The notes under the pieces: model-generated | Told to the model about the DNA's origin: nothing | What the model saw: only the letters and a program-made list of their open reading frames with translations | Databases searched by the model: none | Translations under genes and position numbers: made by a program | From: Rhodobacter calidifons | GTDB taxonomy: Bacteria; Pseudomonadota; Alphaproteobacteria; Rhodobacterales; Rhodobacteraceae | Reading direction: 5' to 3' | DNA length: 64,000 bases | Assembly (NCBI RefSeq): GCF_011174775.1 | Contig: NZ_JAANHS010000007.1 | Coordinates: forward strand, 62,001-126,000 | Shown: positions 42,684-52,183 of the stretch, one piece after another | How the letters are laid out: each line of letters starts with the position of its first letter | Position numbering within the stretch: the first letter of the stretch is position 1

Positions 42684-44492
42684 ATGGCACGCGCACCCCT
42701 TCTGCAACTTTCCGGCATCTCGCTGACCTTCGGCGGCAATCCGGTCTTCGACGATCTGTCGCTGACCGTCCAGCCCGGCGACCGCATCGCGCTGGTCGGG
42801 CGGAACGGCAGCGGCAAGTCCACGCTGATGAAGGTGATGGCCGGTCTGGTCGAGGCCGACCGCGGCACGCGCGTTGTCCCGCCCGGCGTGACCGTGGGAT
42901 ACATGGAGCAGGAGCCGGACCTGAGCCGCTTTGCCACGCTGGGCGAGTTTGCGGCCTCGGCGCTGCCGGAAGGGCAGGAGTATCGCCTGTCAGTCGTGGC
43001 CGAGGGGCTGAAGTTCAACCCCGAGACTCCGGTAGCCACCGCCAGCGGAGGGGAACGCCGCCGCGCCGCACTGGCGAAGCTTCTGGCCGAGGCGCCGGAG
43101 CTGATGCTCTTGGACGAGCCGACCAACCACCTGGACATCCAGGCCATCGAGTGGCTGGAGGCAGAACTGCGCGACACGCGGGCGGCCTTTGTCCTCATCT
43201 CTCACGACCGGGCCTTCCTGCGGGCGCTGAGCCGCGCGACGCTGTGGATCGACCGGGGCGAGGTGCGCAGGCGCGACGCGGGGTTCGAGGGCTTCGAGGA
43301 CTGGCGCGAGGCGGTATGGGCCGAAGAGGACGAGGCGCGCCACAAGCTGGACCGCAAGATCAAGGCCGAGGCGAAATGGGCGGTCGAGGGGATAAGTGCC
43401 CGGCGCAAGCGCAACATGGGCCGGGTGCGCGCCTTGCAGTCGTTGCGGGCGGAACGCAAGGCGCAGATCCGGCGGCAGGGGACGGCGGCCTTCGCGCTGG
43501 ATGCGGGGCCGACCTCGGGCAAGAAGGTGATCGAGGCGGTCGGGCTGACCAAGGCCTATGGCGACAAGGTGATCGTGAAGGACTTTTCCTTGCGTGTCCT
43601 GCGCGGGGACCGGGTTGCCTTCATCGGACCGAACGGGGTGGGAAAGACCACACTTCTCAAGCTGTTGACGGGCGAGGTTCAACCGGATGCGGGGACGGTG
43701 ACACTGGGCACCAACCTGGAGATCGCGGTCTTCGACCAGACGCGCAGCCGGCTCGACCTGGACGCGAGCCTGTGGGACAACCTGACGGTCGATCCGCTGA
43801 TGCGGGTCTCGGGCGCCTCGGATCAGGTGATGGTGCGTGGCACACCCAGGCATGTGGTGGGCTATCTGAAGGACTTCCTGTTCGACGAGGCCCAGGCCCG
43901 CGCCCCGGTGCGCAGCCTGTCGGGCGGGGAACGTGCGCGGCTGTTGCTGGCGAAACTGATGGCGCAGCCGTCGAACCTGCTGATCCTGGACGAACCGACC
44001 AACGATCTGGACGTGGAAACGCTGGATCTGTTGCAGGACATCCTGGGCGATTACGATGGGACGGTGCTGCTGGTCAGCCACGACCGCGATTTCATCGACC
44101 GGGTGGCCACCGCGACCGTGGCGATGGAGGGCGAGGGCAGGGTGCAGGCCTATCCCGGCGGCTGGTCGGACTATGTGGCGCAACGCCCCGAACCGGCGGC
44201 GCCGGCGGCGAAACCGGCGGTCCGCGCGGCTGCGGAGCCGGTGGCACGGGCCGCGCCTGCCGCGAAGGGCGGCGGGCTGTCCTTCACCGAGAGGAAGCGG
44301 CTGGACGACCTGCCTGACCTGATCGCCCGGCTAGAATCCGAGATCGGCAAGCTTTCGGCGTTGCTGGCCGACCCCGAGTTGTTCACCCGCGAGCCGGTGA
44401 AATTCCGCAAGGCGACCGAGGCCCTGGCCGAACGGCAGGCGGCGCTGGAGGCGGCGGAAGCCGAGTGGCTGGATCTGGCCGAGCGGGCCTGA
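42684..44492 (+). CDS. ABC-F family ATPase (Uup-like)
   Basis: A 602-residue cytosolic protein with two ABC ATPase domains and no membrane segments. Walker A motifs are GRNGSGKST and GPNGVGKTT. The signatures are ASGGERRRAAL and LSGGERARLLL, with LLDEPTNHLD and ILDEPTNDLD Walker B. A charged linker (KLDRKIKAEAKWAVEGISARRKRN) joins them, and an Ala/Pro-rich stretch leads to a C-terminal coiled coil (KRLDDLPDLIARLESEIGKLSALL), as in Uup, which acts on ribosomes or branched DNA. It is divergent from the CoA transferase. The ATG at 42684 has no evident Shine-Dalgarno, though the frame extends far upstream. Confidence 0.92.
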   Translation: MARAPLLQLSGISLTFGGNPVFDDLSLTVQPGDRIALVGRNGSGKSTLMKVMAGLVEADRGTRVVPPGVTVGYMEQEPDLSRFATLGEFAASALPEGQEYRLSVVAEGLKFNPETPVATASGGERRRAALAKLLAEAPELMLLDEPTNHLDIQAIEWLEAELRDTRAAFVLISHDRAFLRALSRATLWIDRGEVRRRDAGFEGFEDWREAVWAEEDEARHKLDRKIKAEAKWAVEGISARRKRNMGRVRALQSLRAERKAQIRRQGTAAFALDAGPTSGKKVIEAVGLTKAYGDKVIVKDFSLRVLRGDRVAFIGPNGVGKTTLLKLLTGEVQPDAGTVTLGTNLEIAVFDQTRSRLDLDASLWDNLTVDPLMRVSGASDQVMVRGTPRHVVGYLKDFLFDEAQARAPVRSLSGGERARLLLAKLMAQPSNLLILDEPTNDLDVETLDLLQDILGDYDGTVLLVSHDRDFIDRVATATVAMEGEGRVQAYPGGWSDYVAQRPEPAAPAAKPAVRAAAEPVARAAPAAKGGGLSFTERKRLDDLPDLIARLESEIGKLSALLADPELFTREPVKFRKATEALAERQAALEAAEAEWLDLAERA

Positions 44493-44697
44493 GGCGGGGC
44501 TGACGGCAGGAAACCGGCGAGGCTTGGCCGAAACCGGCCGGGCGGTTCGGCATATCCCTGCCGGTGCCGAACACGCCGCATCAACCGCCCGTGAGGTGCC
44601 CTTGCGCCTGGCGCCGGCACCCCCCAATCCCCTTGTGAGCCTTTCGGAACCCGCGCCCATGTGCCCTGTTCCGACGGGCCAGAACAAGGAGACAGAC

Positions 44698-45297
44698 ATG
44701 AGAACTATCGCAGCACTGCTGGCCACCGCCGCCCTGACCGCTCCTGCCTTCGCCGGCGGCCCGACCGCGGTTGCGGACGAGCCGGTCATCACCGCGGCAC
44801 CCGCGCCCTATGTCGCCCCCGGCCTCGACTGGTCGGGCGCCTATGTCGGCGCGCAGCTTGGCTATGGCGACGTGGATTCGAACGGGGCCGGCCTTGACGG
44901 CAACGACTGGCTGGGCGGCGTCCATGCCGGCTATCGCTGGGACCTGGGCAACTGGGTTGCGGGGACCGAGTTGTCCTATGACAAGGCCAACATCGCGCTT
45001 GGCCCGACCGCGGGCGACGAGCTGGACAGCGTTCTGGCGCTGAAGCTGTCGGCCGGCTATGAGATCGGCAACAGCCTGGTCTACGGCACCGTCGGCGCCG
45101 CGCAGGCCTCGGCCAGCGTCGGGGGTGTTGACCTGAAGGACACGGGCTTCCTGTATGGCGTCGGCTTCGACTATGCGGTCAACGACCGCTGGACGGTGGG
45201 CGGCGAACTGCTGGAGCACAAGTTCGACAACTATGACGGCACGGGCGTGGACCTGGGCGCGACCACGCTGAAGGCCAAGGTCGGTCTGCGCTTCTGA
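44698..45297 (+). CDS. Outer-membrane beta-barrel protein (opacity/LomR-like)
   Basis: A 199-residue protein with signal peptide MRTIAALLATAALTAPAFAG and a short linker PVITAAPAPYVAP. An 8-strand barrel follows: WSGAYVGAQLGYGD, GVHAGYRWDLGNWVAGTELSYD, LKLSAGYEIGNSLVYGTVGA and so on, ending KAKVGLRF with the C-terminal Phe insertion signal. AAGGAG precedes the ATG at 44698. It is probably monocistronic, with a 12-bp stem terminator after the stop. It likely acts as a structural or adhesion-type outer-membrane protein. Confidence 0.87.
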   Translation: MRTIAALLATAALTAPAFAGGPTAVADEPVITAAPAPYVAPGLDWSGAYVGAQLGYGDVDSNGAGLDGNDWLGGVHAGYRWDLGNWVAGTELSYDKANIALGPTAGDELDSVLALKLSAGYEIGNSLVYGTVGAAQASASVGGVDLKDTGFLYGVGFDYAVNDRWTVGGELLEHKFDNYDGTGVDLGATTLKAKVGLRF

Positions 45298-45313
45298 CGC
45301 GGGCCGCCTGACC

Positions 45314-45344
45314 GCTGCGGCGCGGCTTCCCCCCGCGCCGCAGC
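45314..45344 (+). terminator. Terminator hairpin of the outer-membrane protein gene
   Basis: GCTGCGGCGCGG (45314-45325) pairs perfectly with CCGCGCCGCAGC (45333-45344), with a 7-base loop, 17 bp after the stop. Only CTTGCC follows, so the stem is strong but the T-tract is absent. Confidence 0.55.
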
Positions 45345-45420
45345 CTTGCCCCGAGGCCAGCCGAGCGCTGGTCCCTGTCTGGACGACTTCTCGGGATCGT
45401 TGCGCAACCCGACGAAAGGA

Positions 45421-46305
45421 TTACCACTTTCCCGTTGCGCCACCACCGGACGACCTGCCCCCGCCGAAGCCGCCGCCACTGCTGCCGCCGCCGCCCCGGT
45501 TGTTGTCGCGATCGCGACGGGCTTCGCTGCTGGACCAGCGGACCGGATAGGACTTGCGGTCGATGAAGCCGCAGGCGGAACAGGTCAGGTGCTGCATGCC
45601 GAGGCCGGGCTCGGACCGGGTGGGGCGTTCGATGATCTCGCGCCGGCGTTCCAGCGTGGCCGCGCCGCAGTTGGGGCAGGTCACGCGCGCGCGCCGCTGG
45701 CGCCAGATGCCGAAGCCCGCGATGGCCGCCACGCCGCCCACGCCGAGGATCGCGGTCAGGGCGCCCGAGCCGCTTTCGTCGGCGAAGCCGTCGGTCAGCC
45801 CGACCGGCTGGCCCGCCTGGAACGGCAGGATCAGCCGGTCGCGGATCGAGAGGATGCCGGCCTCGATCCCTTCGGCATGGTTGCCCGCGCGCAGGGCCGG
45901 CAGGACGGCGGTGGACAGCACCCGCGCCGCGCGCCCGTCATAGACCGGATCATAGCCCGACCCGAGCGCGATCCGCGCCTCGCGGCGCCGGGTGTCGAGC
46001 AGCATCAGGATGCCATCGTTGCGATCCGCCGCGCCCACGCCCCAGCTGTTGAACAGCGCCTTGGCATAGGTTTCGATGCCCTGACCCGCCCCGCCATGGG
46101 CGTCCAGCCCCGGCAGCGTCACCACCACGACCTGCGTGCCGGTCTCTTCTCGCGTGGCGGCCAGAAGCCGCGCGATACGTCCCTCGGCGGTGGCATCCAG
46201 CACATCGGCAAAGTCGGAAAGGGTGTCGCTGAGCGGTTCGGGCAAGGATTGCGCCAGCGCGGACGTGGCAAGCGTCAGCGCGACGGCAAGGGACCGGAGG
46301 AACAT
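45421..46305 (-). CDS. TPM-domain secreted/membrane protein
   Basis: A 294-residue protein with signal peptide MFLRSLAVALTLATSALA. A TPM domain follows (LPEPLSDTLSDFADVLDATAEGRIARLLAATREETGTQVVVVTL, GVGAADRNDGILMLLDTRRREARIALG). A transmembrane helix near 195-215 leads to a zinc-ribbon-like Cys quartet (CPNCGAATL and CSACGFI). It ends in a Gly/Ser tail GGGSSGGGFGGGRSSGGG. TPM proteins (Psb32/YgcG type) are linked to photosystem repair or phosphatase activity in plants and are of unknown role in bacteria. Its start overlaps the decarboxylase gene by 31 bp and has no good Shine-Dalgarno, implying coupling. Confidence 0.87.
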   Translation of the reverse strand: MFLRSLAVALTLATSALAQSLPEPLSDTLSDFADVLDATAEGRIARLLAATREETGTQVVVVTLPGLDAHGGAGQGIETYAKALFNSWGVGAADRNDGILMLLDTRRREARIALGSGYDPVYDGRAARVLSTAVLPALRAGNHAEGIEAGILSIRDRLILPFQAGQPVGLTDGFADESGSGALTAILGVGGVAAIAGFGIWRQRRARVTCPNCGAATLERRREIIERPTRSEPGLGMQHLTCSACGFIDRKSYPVRWSSSEARRDRDNNRGGGGSSGGGFGGGRSSGGGATGKW

Positions 46306-47687
46306 GATGCAAGCATTTCTTGTACTGTCTTTGACAGCAGCATGACATCTTCCTCGCGGCAGTCAAACGATCCGACCTGAACCCGGATCACAAAACGCCC
46401 ATCGACCCGGGACTGGGTCAGGTAGACCCGGCCATCGTCGTTGATCCGCTGCAAAAGCGCCTCGGTGGCCGCATCTGTTTCCAGAGCAAAGGAAAAGAGC
46501 GACAGCCGGGGCTCGGTCACGATCTCGACGCCGGGCAGGGCGGCCAGACGGTCACGCGCCGCGACGGCCCAGCGGACATGGTCGCGAATCCTCTGCCGCA
46601 GCCCGTCCAGCCCATAGGCGCGCAGGACGAACCACAGTTTCAGCGCCCGGAAGCGGCGGCCGAGCGGCACGGTCCATTCGTTGAAGTTGACGATCTCCTC
46701 GCGGCCTGCGGTTTCCAGATAGGTCGGACGCAGGCCCAGAGTGCGGACCTGCGCGCCGGGGTCCTTCAGGAACTGGACCGAACAGTCGAACTGCGCGCCC
46801 AGCCACTTGTGCGGGTTGAAGACGATGGAATCGGCCCCCTCGACGCCGGCCCAGAGGGGGCGGAACTCGGGGCAGATCATGGCGCTGCCGGCCCAGGCCG
46901 CATCGACATGGGTGGGCAGGCCCTCGGCCTGCGCCACGGCCACGCAGTCGGCGATCCGGTCGAAGGCGCCGACCGAGGTTCCCCCGGCGCAGAGGATCAC
47001 GCCGGCCGGAACCAGCCCCGCCGCCCGGTCGGCCGCGATGGCCGCGGCCAGCGCCGCGCCGGTCATCGCGCGTGTCGCGTCGGTGGGCACCTTGACCAGG
47101 TTTCGCTGCCCGATCCCGGCCACGCGGATCGCCTTGTCCACCGAGGAATGCGTCTCGGCGCTGGCATAGAAGCGCAAGGCGGGCGCGCCCGACAGCCCCT
47201 CGTCCAGCCCGCGCCAGCCGAGGGCCCTTTCGCGCATCGTCAGCACCGCCGAAAGCGTGGCATTGGTGGCCGAATCGTGGATGGTGCCGACAAAGCCTTC
47301 CGGCAGGCCCAGGGCCTGGCGCAGCCAGTCCACCATCACCTGCTCGATCTCGGTCGCGGCGGGAGAGGTCTGCCAGATCAGCGCGTTGCAGGCCATGGCA
47401 TTGACCAGCTGTTCGGCCAGCATCGAGGCGGGCGCGGCATTGGCGGGGAAATAGGCGAAGAAGCGGGGATGCTGCCAATGGGTCATGCCGTCCGGCACGA
47501 TCGCCTGGAAATCGGCCCAGATCCTCTCCATCGGCTCGGCCGTCTCGGGCGGAGAGGGGGGCAGCTTCCGGGCCACCGCGCCCGGGTCCAGCGGCGCGCG
47601 CACCGGGCGGTCGCGCAGGGAGGCGTGGTAATCCGCCGCCCAGTCCGCCGCCCGCTTCGACCAGATCCTCAGCGCCTCGTGGTCCAT
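46275..47687 (-). CDS. PLP-dependent group II decarboxylase (aromatic L-amino acid decarboxylase-like)
   Basis: A 470-residue group II decarboxylase. The PLP lysine is Lys294 in FNPHKWLGAQFDCS. THVDAAWAGSAMICPE provides the cofactor Asp, and the N-terminal GMTHWQHPRFFAYFPANAAPASMLAEQL is the aromatic-decarboxylase substrate region. The family decarboxylates tryptophan, DOPA, phenylalanine or tyrosine, with some members acting as aldehyde synthases. Start 47687 has AAGGAGG upstream; in-frame codons further out lack support. It overlaps the TPM gene downstream. It is divergent from a lipoprotein gene. Confidence 0.9.
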   Translation of the reverse strand: MDHEALRIWSKRAADWAADYHASLRDRPVRAPLDPGAVARKLPPSPPETAEPMERIWADFQAIVPDGMTHWQHPRFFAYFPANAAPASMLAEQLVNAMACNALIWQTSPAATEIEQVMVDWLRQALGLPEGFVGTIHDSATNATLSAVLTMRERALGWRGLDEGLSGAPALRFYASAETHSSVDKAIRVAGIGQRNLVKVPTDATRAMTGAALAAAIAADRAAGLVPAGVILCAGGTSVGAFDRIADCVAVAQAEGLPTHVDAAWAGSAMICPEFRPLWAGVEGADSIVFNPHKWLGAQFDCSVQFLKDPGAQVRTLGLRPTYLETAGREEIVNFNEWTVPLGRRFRALKLWFVLRAYGLDGLRQRIRDHVRWAVAARDRLAALPGVEIVTEPRLSLFSFALETDAATEALLQRINDDGRVYLTQSRVDGRFVIRVQVGSFDCREEDVMLLSKTVQEMLASCSSGPLPSR

Positions 47688-47839
47688 CTCCGCCCCTCCT
47701 TTTCGCCGCAAATGGGCATCTTGCCGCCGAAACGGCAAGGGGCGACCGCGTTCCCGACACAGAGGCTCCTTTTTCCGGCCATTACCTGACATTAAGGACT
47801 CTGTCGCAAGACTGACACCCGATACGTCATGAGGTTCCC

Positions 47840-48460
47840 ATGTTCCTGTCCCGTCGCGCCGCTTTGCTGGGCCTGTCCGCCCTGACCCTGTCTGCCTGTG
47901 TCGGCGGGGGCGGCACGTTCAAGACCGATTATCAGCGCCTGTCGCCCGAGGTGACGCGCAACTGGCGCCTGGCCGAGGTGCGGGTCGATGTGCCCCGCAG
48001 CCTGAAGGTGTCCGAGGCGAAGTCGCTATTGCCCAATGCCGATATCGTCTGGCGCGAGGACCCCATGGGGGACCGCCATGTCCAGGTGGGCAAGATCATC
48101 GAGGGTGCGGTGCTGCGCGGGGCGCAGGGTCTGCGCGGATCGCGGCCCGTCGTCATCAGCGTGACCGTCACCCGGTTCCATGCCCTGACCTTCGAGGCCG
48201 AGCGGGCCAATTCCGACTGGGGGGTGCACAACGTGAACTTCACCGCCCAGGTCACCGATGCCCGCACCGGCGAGGTTCTGGTGCCGCCCACCCAGATCCG
48301 GGCCGAGACCCCCGCCTGGTCCGGCGAGCGGATGCGCGAGGCGCGGCGCAAGGGCATCACGCAGAAGTCGATGATCTCGAACCATGTCGCGGCGACGGTG
48401 GCGGGCTGGCTGGCGCTGGGTCCCGACAACCGGGGCGAATTCAGCCGTCAGGGGAACTGA
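47840..48460 (+). CDS. DUF6778-like lipoprotein
   Basis: A 206-residue protein. The N-terminus MFLSRRAALLGLSALTLSAC is a lipoprotein signal with lipobox LSAC (Cys20), so the mature protein is membrane-attached. The mature part contains RLAEVRVDVPRSLKVSEA, DIVWREDPMGDRHVQVGKI and VTVTRFHALTFEAERANSDWGVHNVNF, which I associate with DUF6778, an alphaproteobacterial family without known role. Its 3' end overlaps the convergent MmcQ/YjbR gene by 20 bp. Confidence 0.75.
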   Translation: MFLSRRAALLGLSALTLSACVGGGGTFKTDYQRLSPEVTRNWRLAEVRVDVPRSLKVSEAKSLLPNADIVWREDPMGDRHVQVGKIIEGAVLRGAQGLRGSRPVVISVTVTRFHALTFEAERANSDWGVHNVNFTAQVTDARTGEVLVPPTQIRAETPAWSGERMREARRKGITQKSMISNHVAATVAGWLALGPDNRGEFSRQGN

Positions 48461-48809
48461 CGGCGCCTTGGTCCAGCGCGGCCTGCACCTTCTTCGGCAG
48501 CCCGGCCCGGATCAGCGCGTAGGAGGTGGCGATGCGCTCGCGCAGTTCGTCGTCCGCCACCCGGCCGAAGGGGATCCGCGCCCAGGAGGCGTGCAGGTAA
48601 GGCGCGCGGATGGCCCGGCCCGTCTCGATCAAGAGGCGGGCTGTTTCAACATGGTCGGTCTTGACCGAGACGCCGTCGCCCGACTGGCCGATGATGGCGA
48701 ACATCTTGCCGCCCACCTTCCAGCAGTCGTGGTCGGGGCCGAAGGGCTGGCTGACCCTTGCCCCCGGAAACCCGGCGCAGAAGGCGTTGACGAAGGCGCG
48801 GTCCTGCAT
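48441..48809 (-). CDS. MmcQ/YjbR-family protein
   Basis: A 122-residue YjbR-type protein. The start MQDRAFVNAFCAGFPGARVSQPFG is family-like, followed by DCWKVGGKMFAIIGQ and the HASWARIPFGRVADDELRERIATSYALIRAGLPK block. These small proteins adopt a CyaY-like fold and are called DNA-binding, with little functional evidence. AAGGGAAA precedes the ATG at 48809; the longer open frame above it is not supported. It is divergent from cysS. Confidence 0.85.
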   Translation of the reverse strand: MQDRAFVNAFCAGFPGARVSQPFGPDHDCWKVGGKMFAIIGQSGDGVSVKTDHVETARLLIETGRAIRAPYLHASWARIPFGRVADDELRERIATSYALIRAGLPKKVQAALDQGAVSSPDG

Positions 48810-48987
48810 GGCGGATTTCCCTTGGCGGCTGGCGGGTTCCGATGTAATTGTCCCACCCATGACGACATTGCGCAACATCCGCATCTGCTGCATTACCCGC
48901 TGACTTCGGTCGCGCGGGCGCTTCGTCATTCCCCCTTCGGATTGAACAGCCACCCCGCGCGGGATGCCGCGTGCCAAAGGGACTGAC

Positions 48988-50382
48988 ATGGTGACGATCC
49001 GCCTGACCAATTCGAAGACCCGGAAGAAGGAAGAGTTCCGGCCGATCGACCCGTCGAATGTGCGGATGTATGTCTGCGGCCCCACGGTCTATGACCGCGC
49101 GCATCTGGGCAATGCCCGGCCGGTGGTGGTGTTCGACACCCTGTTCCGCCTGCTGCGGCACGTCTACGGGGCCGAGCATGTGACCTATGTGCGCAACTTC
49201 ACCGACGTGGACGACAAGATCAACGCCGAGGCGCTGCGGCGCCAGCAGGCGGGCGCCCCCGGCACGCTGGAGGAGCTGATCCGCCAGCGGACCGAGGAGA
49301 CCATCGCCTGGTATCACGCCGACATGGACGCCCTGGGGGCCCTGCGCCCGACGCACGAGCCGCGCGCGACCGCGTTCATCGGCCAGATGATCGGGATGAT
49401 CGAGGGTCTCATTGCCTCCGGTCACGCCTATGCGGCAGAGGGCCATGTGCTGTTCCGCGTGCGCAGCTACAAGGATTACGGCAGGCTGTCGGGGCGCAGC
49501 GTGGACGACATGATCGCGGGCGCCCGGGTGGAGGTGGCGCCCTTCAAGGAAGACCCGCTGGATTTCGTGCTGTGGAAGCCGTCCTCGGGGCAGGAGCCGG
49601 GCTGGGACAGCCCCTGGGGCCGGGGGCGGCCGGGCTGGCACATCGAATGCAGCGCCATGGCGCATGAGCTGCTGGGCGAGAGCTTCGACATCCACGGCGG
49701 CGGGCTGGACCTGCAATTCCCGCACCACGAGAACGAGATCGCCCAATCCGCCTGCGCCCACCCGCACGGTGATTTCGCGCATTACTGGCTGCACAACGAG
49801 ATGTTGCAGGTCGAGGGCAAGAAGATGTCCAAGTCTCTGGGCAACTTCTTCACCGTGCGGGATTTGCTGGATCAGGGGATCCCTGGCGAGGTGATCCGGT
49901 TGGTCTTCCTGATGACGCATTACCGCAGCCCGATGGACTGGACGGCGGAAAAGGCGCGGCAGGCCGAGGCGACCTTGCGCAAATGGCGCGCGGCGACAGC
50001 CGGGGTCGCGGCAACCGCACCGCTGCCGGGGGTGATCGAGGCGCTGGGCGATGATCTTAACACCGCCGGGGCGCTGGCCGCGCTGCACGCAGCGGCGGGC
50101 GAGGGGGATTGGGCGGGGCTGAAGGCCTCGGCAGCCCTCCTGGGTCTGCTGGCGGACGGCATGGGCGACTGGGCGGCGGGGCCGAAGGTCGATCTGTCCG
50201 CGCACGGCGACCATCTGGCGCACCTGCGCAGCGCCGCGATGGCCACGAAGGATTTTTCCGCCGTCGATGCCTTCAAGGCAGCGCTGATCGCGGCCGGGGT
50301 GGAAGTGCGCATGTCGAAGGCGGGCGTGGAGCTGGTCCCCGGCCCCGGTTTCGACCCCGCCAAGCTGGAGGCACTCCAGTGA
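48988..50382 (+). CDS. cysS: Cysteinyl-tRNA synthetase
   Basis: A 464-residue class I aminoacyl-tRNA synthetase. The zinc ligand is in [10 protein letters not shown], the HIGH-equivalent is HLGN (DRAHLGNAR), [18 protein letters not shown] supplies further Zn ligands, and KMSKS occurs as [12 protein letters not shown]. It charges tRNA-Cys. AAAGGGAC precedes ATG 48988; an in-frame ATG at 48964 is less likely. It is followed by a palindromic repeat array and then cimA. Confidence 0.97.
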   Translation: MVTIRLTNSKTRKKEEFRPIDPSNVRMYVCGPTVYDRAHLGNARPVVVFDTLFRLLRHVYGAEHVTYVRNFTDVDDKINAEALRRQQAGAPGTLEELIRQRTEETIAWYHADMDALGALRPTHEPRATAFIGQMIGMIEGLIASGHAYAAEGHVLFRVRSYKDYGRLSGRSVDDMIAGARVEVAPFKEDPLDFVLWKPSSGQEPGWDSPWGRGRPGWHIECSAMAHELLGESFDIHGGGLDLQFPHHENEIAQSACAHPHGDFAHYWLHNEMLQVEGKKMSKSLGNFFTVRDLLDQGIPGEVIRLVFLMTHYRSPMDWTAEKARQAEATLRKWRAATAGVAATAPLPGVIEALGDDLNTAGALAALHAAAGEGDWAGLKASAALLGLLADGMGDWAAGPKVDLSAHGDHLAHLRSAAMATKDFSAVDAFKAALIAAGVEVRMSKAGVELVPGPGFDPAKLEALQ

Positions 50383-50396
50383 CCCGAGGGATACCC

Positions 50397-50534
50397 GTCC
50401 CGGGCCTGACCCGGGACCTCTCCAGGACACACGAGGCCCCGGATCAAGTCCGGGGCGGGCTTCCGGATCAGGTCCGGGGCGGGCTCCCGGATCAGGTCCG
50501 GGGCGGGCTCCCGGATCAGGTCCGGAGCGGGGGT
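50397..50534. repeat. Palindromic element with four 24-bp tandem units between cysS and cimA
   Basis: It opens with a perfect 8-bp hairpin GTCCCGGG-cctga-CCCGGGAC (50397-50417). Four tandem 24-bp units then start at 50439, 50463, 50487 and 50511, each beginning CCGGATCAGGTCCGG (unit 1 has AAG, unit 4 diverges at the end). Every unit can fold as CCGGA/TCCGG. There are no spacers, so it is not CRISPR. It resembles REP-type CCCGGATCAAGTCCGGG elements of alphaproteobacteria that have amplified locally, just 15 bp before cimA. Confidence 0.85.
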
Positions 50535-50548
50535 TCAGGAGCATCCGG

Positions 50549-52183
50549 ATGACCCGCGAACGCCTTTACCTTTTCGACACCACGCTGCGCGACGGGCAGC
50601 AGACGCAGGGTGTGCAGTTTTCCACCGCCGAGAAGGCGCAGATCGCCCGGGCGCTGGATGCGCTGGGCGTCGATTACATCGAGGGCGGCTGGCCCGGCGC
50701 GAACCCCACCGACAGCGAGTTCTTCGCAAGCCCCCCGCCGACGCGCGCGACCCTCACCGCCTTCGGCATGACCCGCCGCGTCGGCCGGTCGGCCGAGAAC
50801 GACGACGTCCTCGCCGCCGTCCTGAACGCGTGCACGCCGGCCGTCTGTCTGGTCGGCAAGACGCATGACTTCCACGTCACCACCGCGCTTGGCGTGACGC
50901 TGGAGGAAAACCGCGAGGCCATCGCCGCCTCGATCCGCCATCTGGTCGCGAATGGCCGCGAGGCGCTGTTCGATGCCGAACATTTCTTCGACGGCTACCG
51001 CGCCAACCCCGACTACGCGCTGTCCTGCCTGCGGGCCGCGCTGGACGCGGGTGCCCGCTGGATCGTGCTGTGCGACACCAACGGCGGCACGCTGCCTGCC
51101 GAGGTCGGCCGCGTTACGGCAGAGGTGATCGCGGCGGGCGTCCCCGGCGCGCGGTTGGGCATCCATTGCCACGACGACACCGGAAACGCCGTCGCCAACT
51201 CGCTGGCGGCGGTGGAGGCCGGCGCCCGGCAGATCCAGGGCACGCTGAACGGGCTGGGGGAACGCTGCGGCAATGCGAACCTGACGACGCTGATCCCGAC
51301 GCTGCTTCTGAAGGAACCCTATGCCAGCCGGTTCGAGACAGGGGTCTCGCACGAGGCGCTGCGCGGCCTGCTGAAGACCAGCCGGATGCTGGACGACATC
51401 CTGAACCGCGTGCCGCTGCGGTCGGCGCCTTACGTCGGGGCCTCGGCCTTCGCGCACAAGGCGGGGCTGCATGCGAGTGCCATCCTGAAGGACCCCTCGA
51501 CCTACGAACATATCGACCCCGCGCTGGTCGGCAACGAGCGCATCATCCCGATGTCGAACCAGGCCGGGCAGTCCAACCTGCGCGCGCGGTTGGCGGCGGC
51601 GGGGATCGAGATCGATCCGAAGGACCCCCGTCTGGGCCGGATCATCGAGACCGTCAAGGCGCGTGAGGATCAGGGCTATGCCTATGACGGCGCGCAGGCC
51701 AGTTTCGAGCTGGTGGCGCGGCGCGAGCTGGGGCTCTGCCCGGAGTTCTTCGAGGTCAAGCGCTATCGGGTCACGGTGGAGCGGCGGAAGAACAGGTACG
51801 ACCGGATGATCTCGCTTTCCGAGGCCGTGGTGGTGGTCAAGATCGGCGAGCGCAAGATGATGTCGGTGTCGGACAGCATGGACGAGGACGGCCACGATCG
51901 CGGCCCGGTGAATGCGCTGGCCAAGGCGCTGGCAAAGGACCTGGGGCCCTATCAGGCCTGCATCGACGACATGAAGCTGGTGGACTTCAAGGTGAGGATC
52001 ACCAATGGCGGGACCGAGGCGGTCACGCGGGTCATCATCGACAGCGAGGACGGGCAGGGCCACCGCTGGTCCACCGTGGGCGTCAGCGCCAACATCATCG
52101 ACGCCAGTTTCGAGGCGCTGCTGGATGCGATCCAGTGGAAGCTGATCCGCGATTTCGGCCAGCCGCGGGGGGCCGCGGCGTGA
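50549..52183 (+). CDS. cimA: (R)-citramalate synthase
   Basis: A 544-residue HMGL-like protein with a TIM barrel (LYLFDTTLRDGQQTQGVQFSTAEK, GVDYIEGGWPGANPTD, LGIHCHDDTGNAVANSLAAVEAGARQIQGTLNGLGERCGNANL) and a C-terminal LeuA-dimer regulatory domain (about 380-540). The GWPGANPTD signature and length fit the citramalate synthase group rather than isopropylmalate synthase. It condenses pyruvate + acetyl-CoA to citramalate, feeding 2-ketobutyrate for isoleucine. The repeat array ends 15 bp upstream and may influence expression. It overlaps the next gene by 4 bp. Confidence 0.92.
   Translation: MTRERLYLFDTTLRDGQQTQGVQFSTAEKAQIARALDALGVDYIEGGWPGANPTDSEFFASPPPTRATLTAFGMTRRVGRSAENDDVLAAVLNACTPAVCLVGKTHDFHVTTALGVTLEENREAIAASIRHLVANGREALFDAEHFFDGYRANPDYALSCLRAALDAGARWIVLCDTNGGTLPAEVGRVTAEVIAAGVPGARLGIHCHDDTGNAVANSLAAVEAGARQIQGTLNGLGERCGNANLTTLIPTLLLKEPYASRFETGVSHEALRGLLKTSRMLDDILNRVPLRSAPYVGASAFAHKAGLHASAILKDPSTYEHIDPALVGNERIIPMSNQAGQSNLRARLAAAGIEIDPKDPRLGRIIETVKAREDQGYAYDGAQASFELVARRELGLCPEFFEVKRYRVTVERRKNRYDRMISLSEAVVVVKIGERKMMSVSDSMDEDGHDRGPVNALAKALAKDLGPYQACIDDMKLVDFKVRITNGGTEAVTRVIIDSEDGQGHRWSTVGVSANIIDASFEALLDAIQWKLIRDFGQPRGAAA

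Noticed and set aside
50439-50534. Possible CRISPR array
   Set aside because: The 24-bp units are directly adjacent with no spacers, and no cas genes are present; it is a tandem palindromic repeat.
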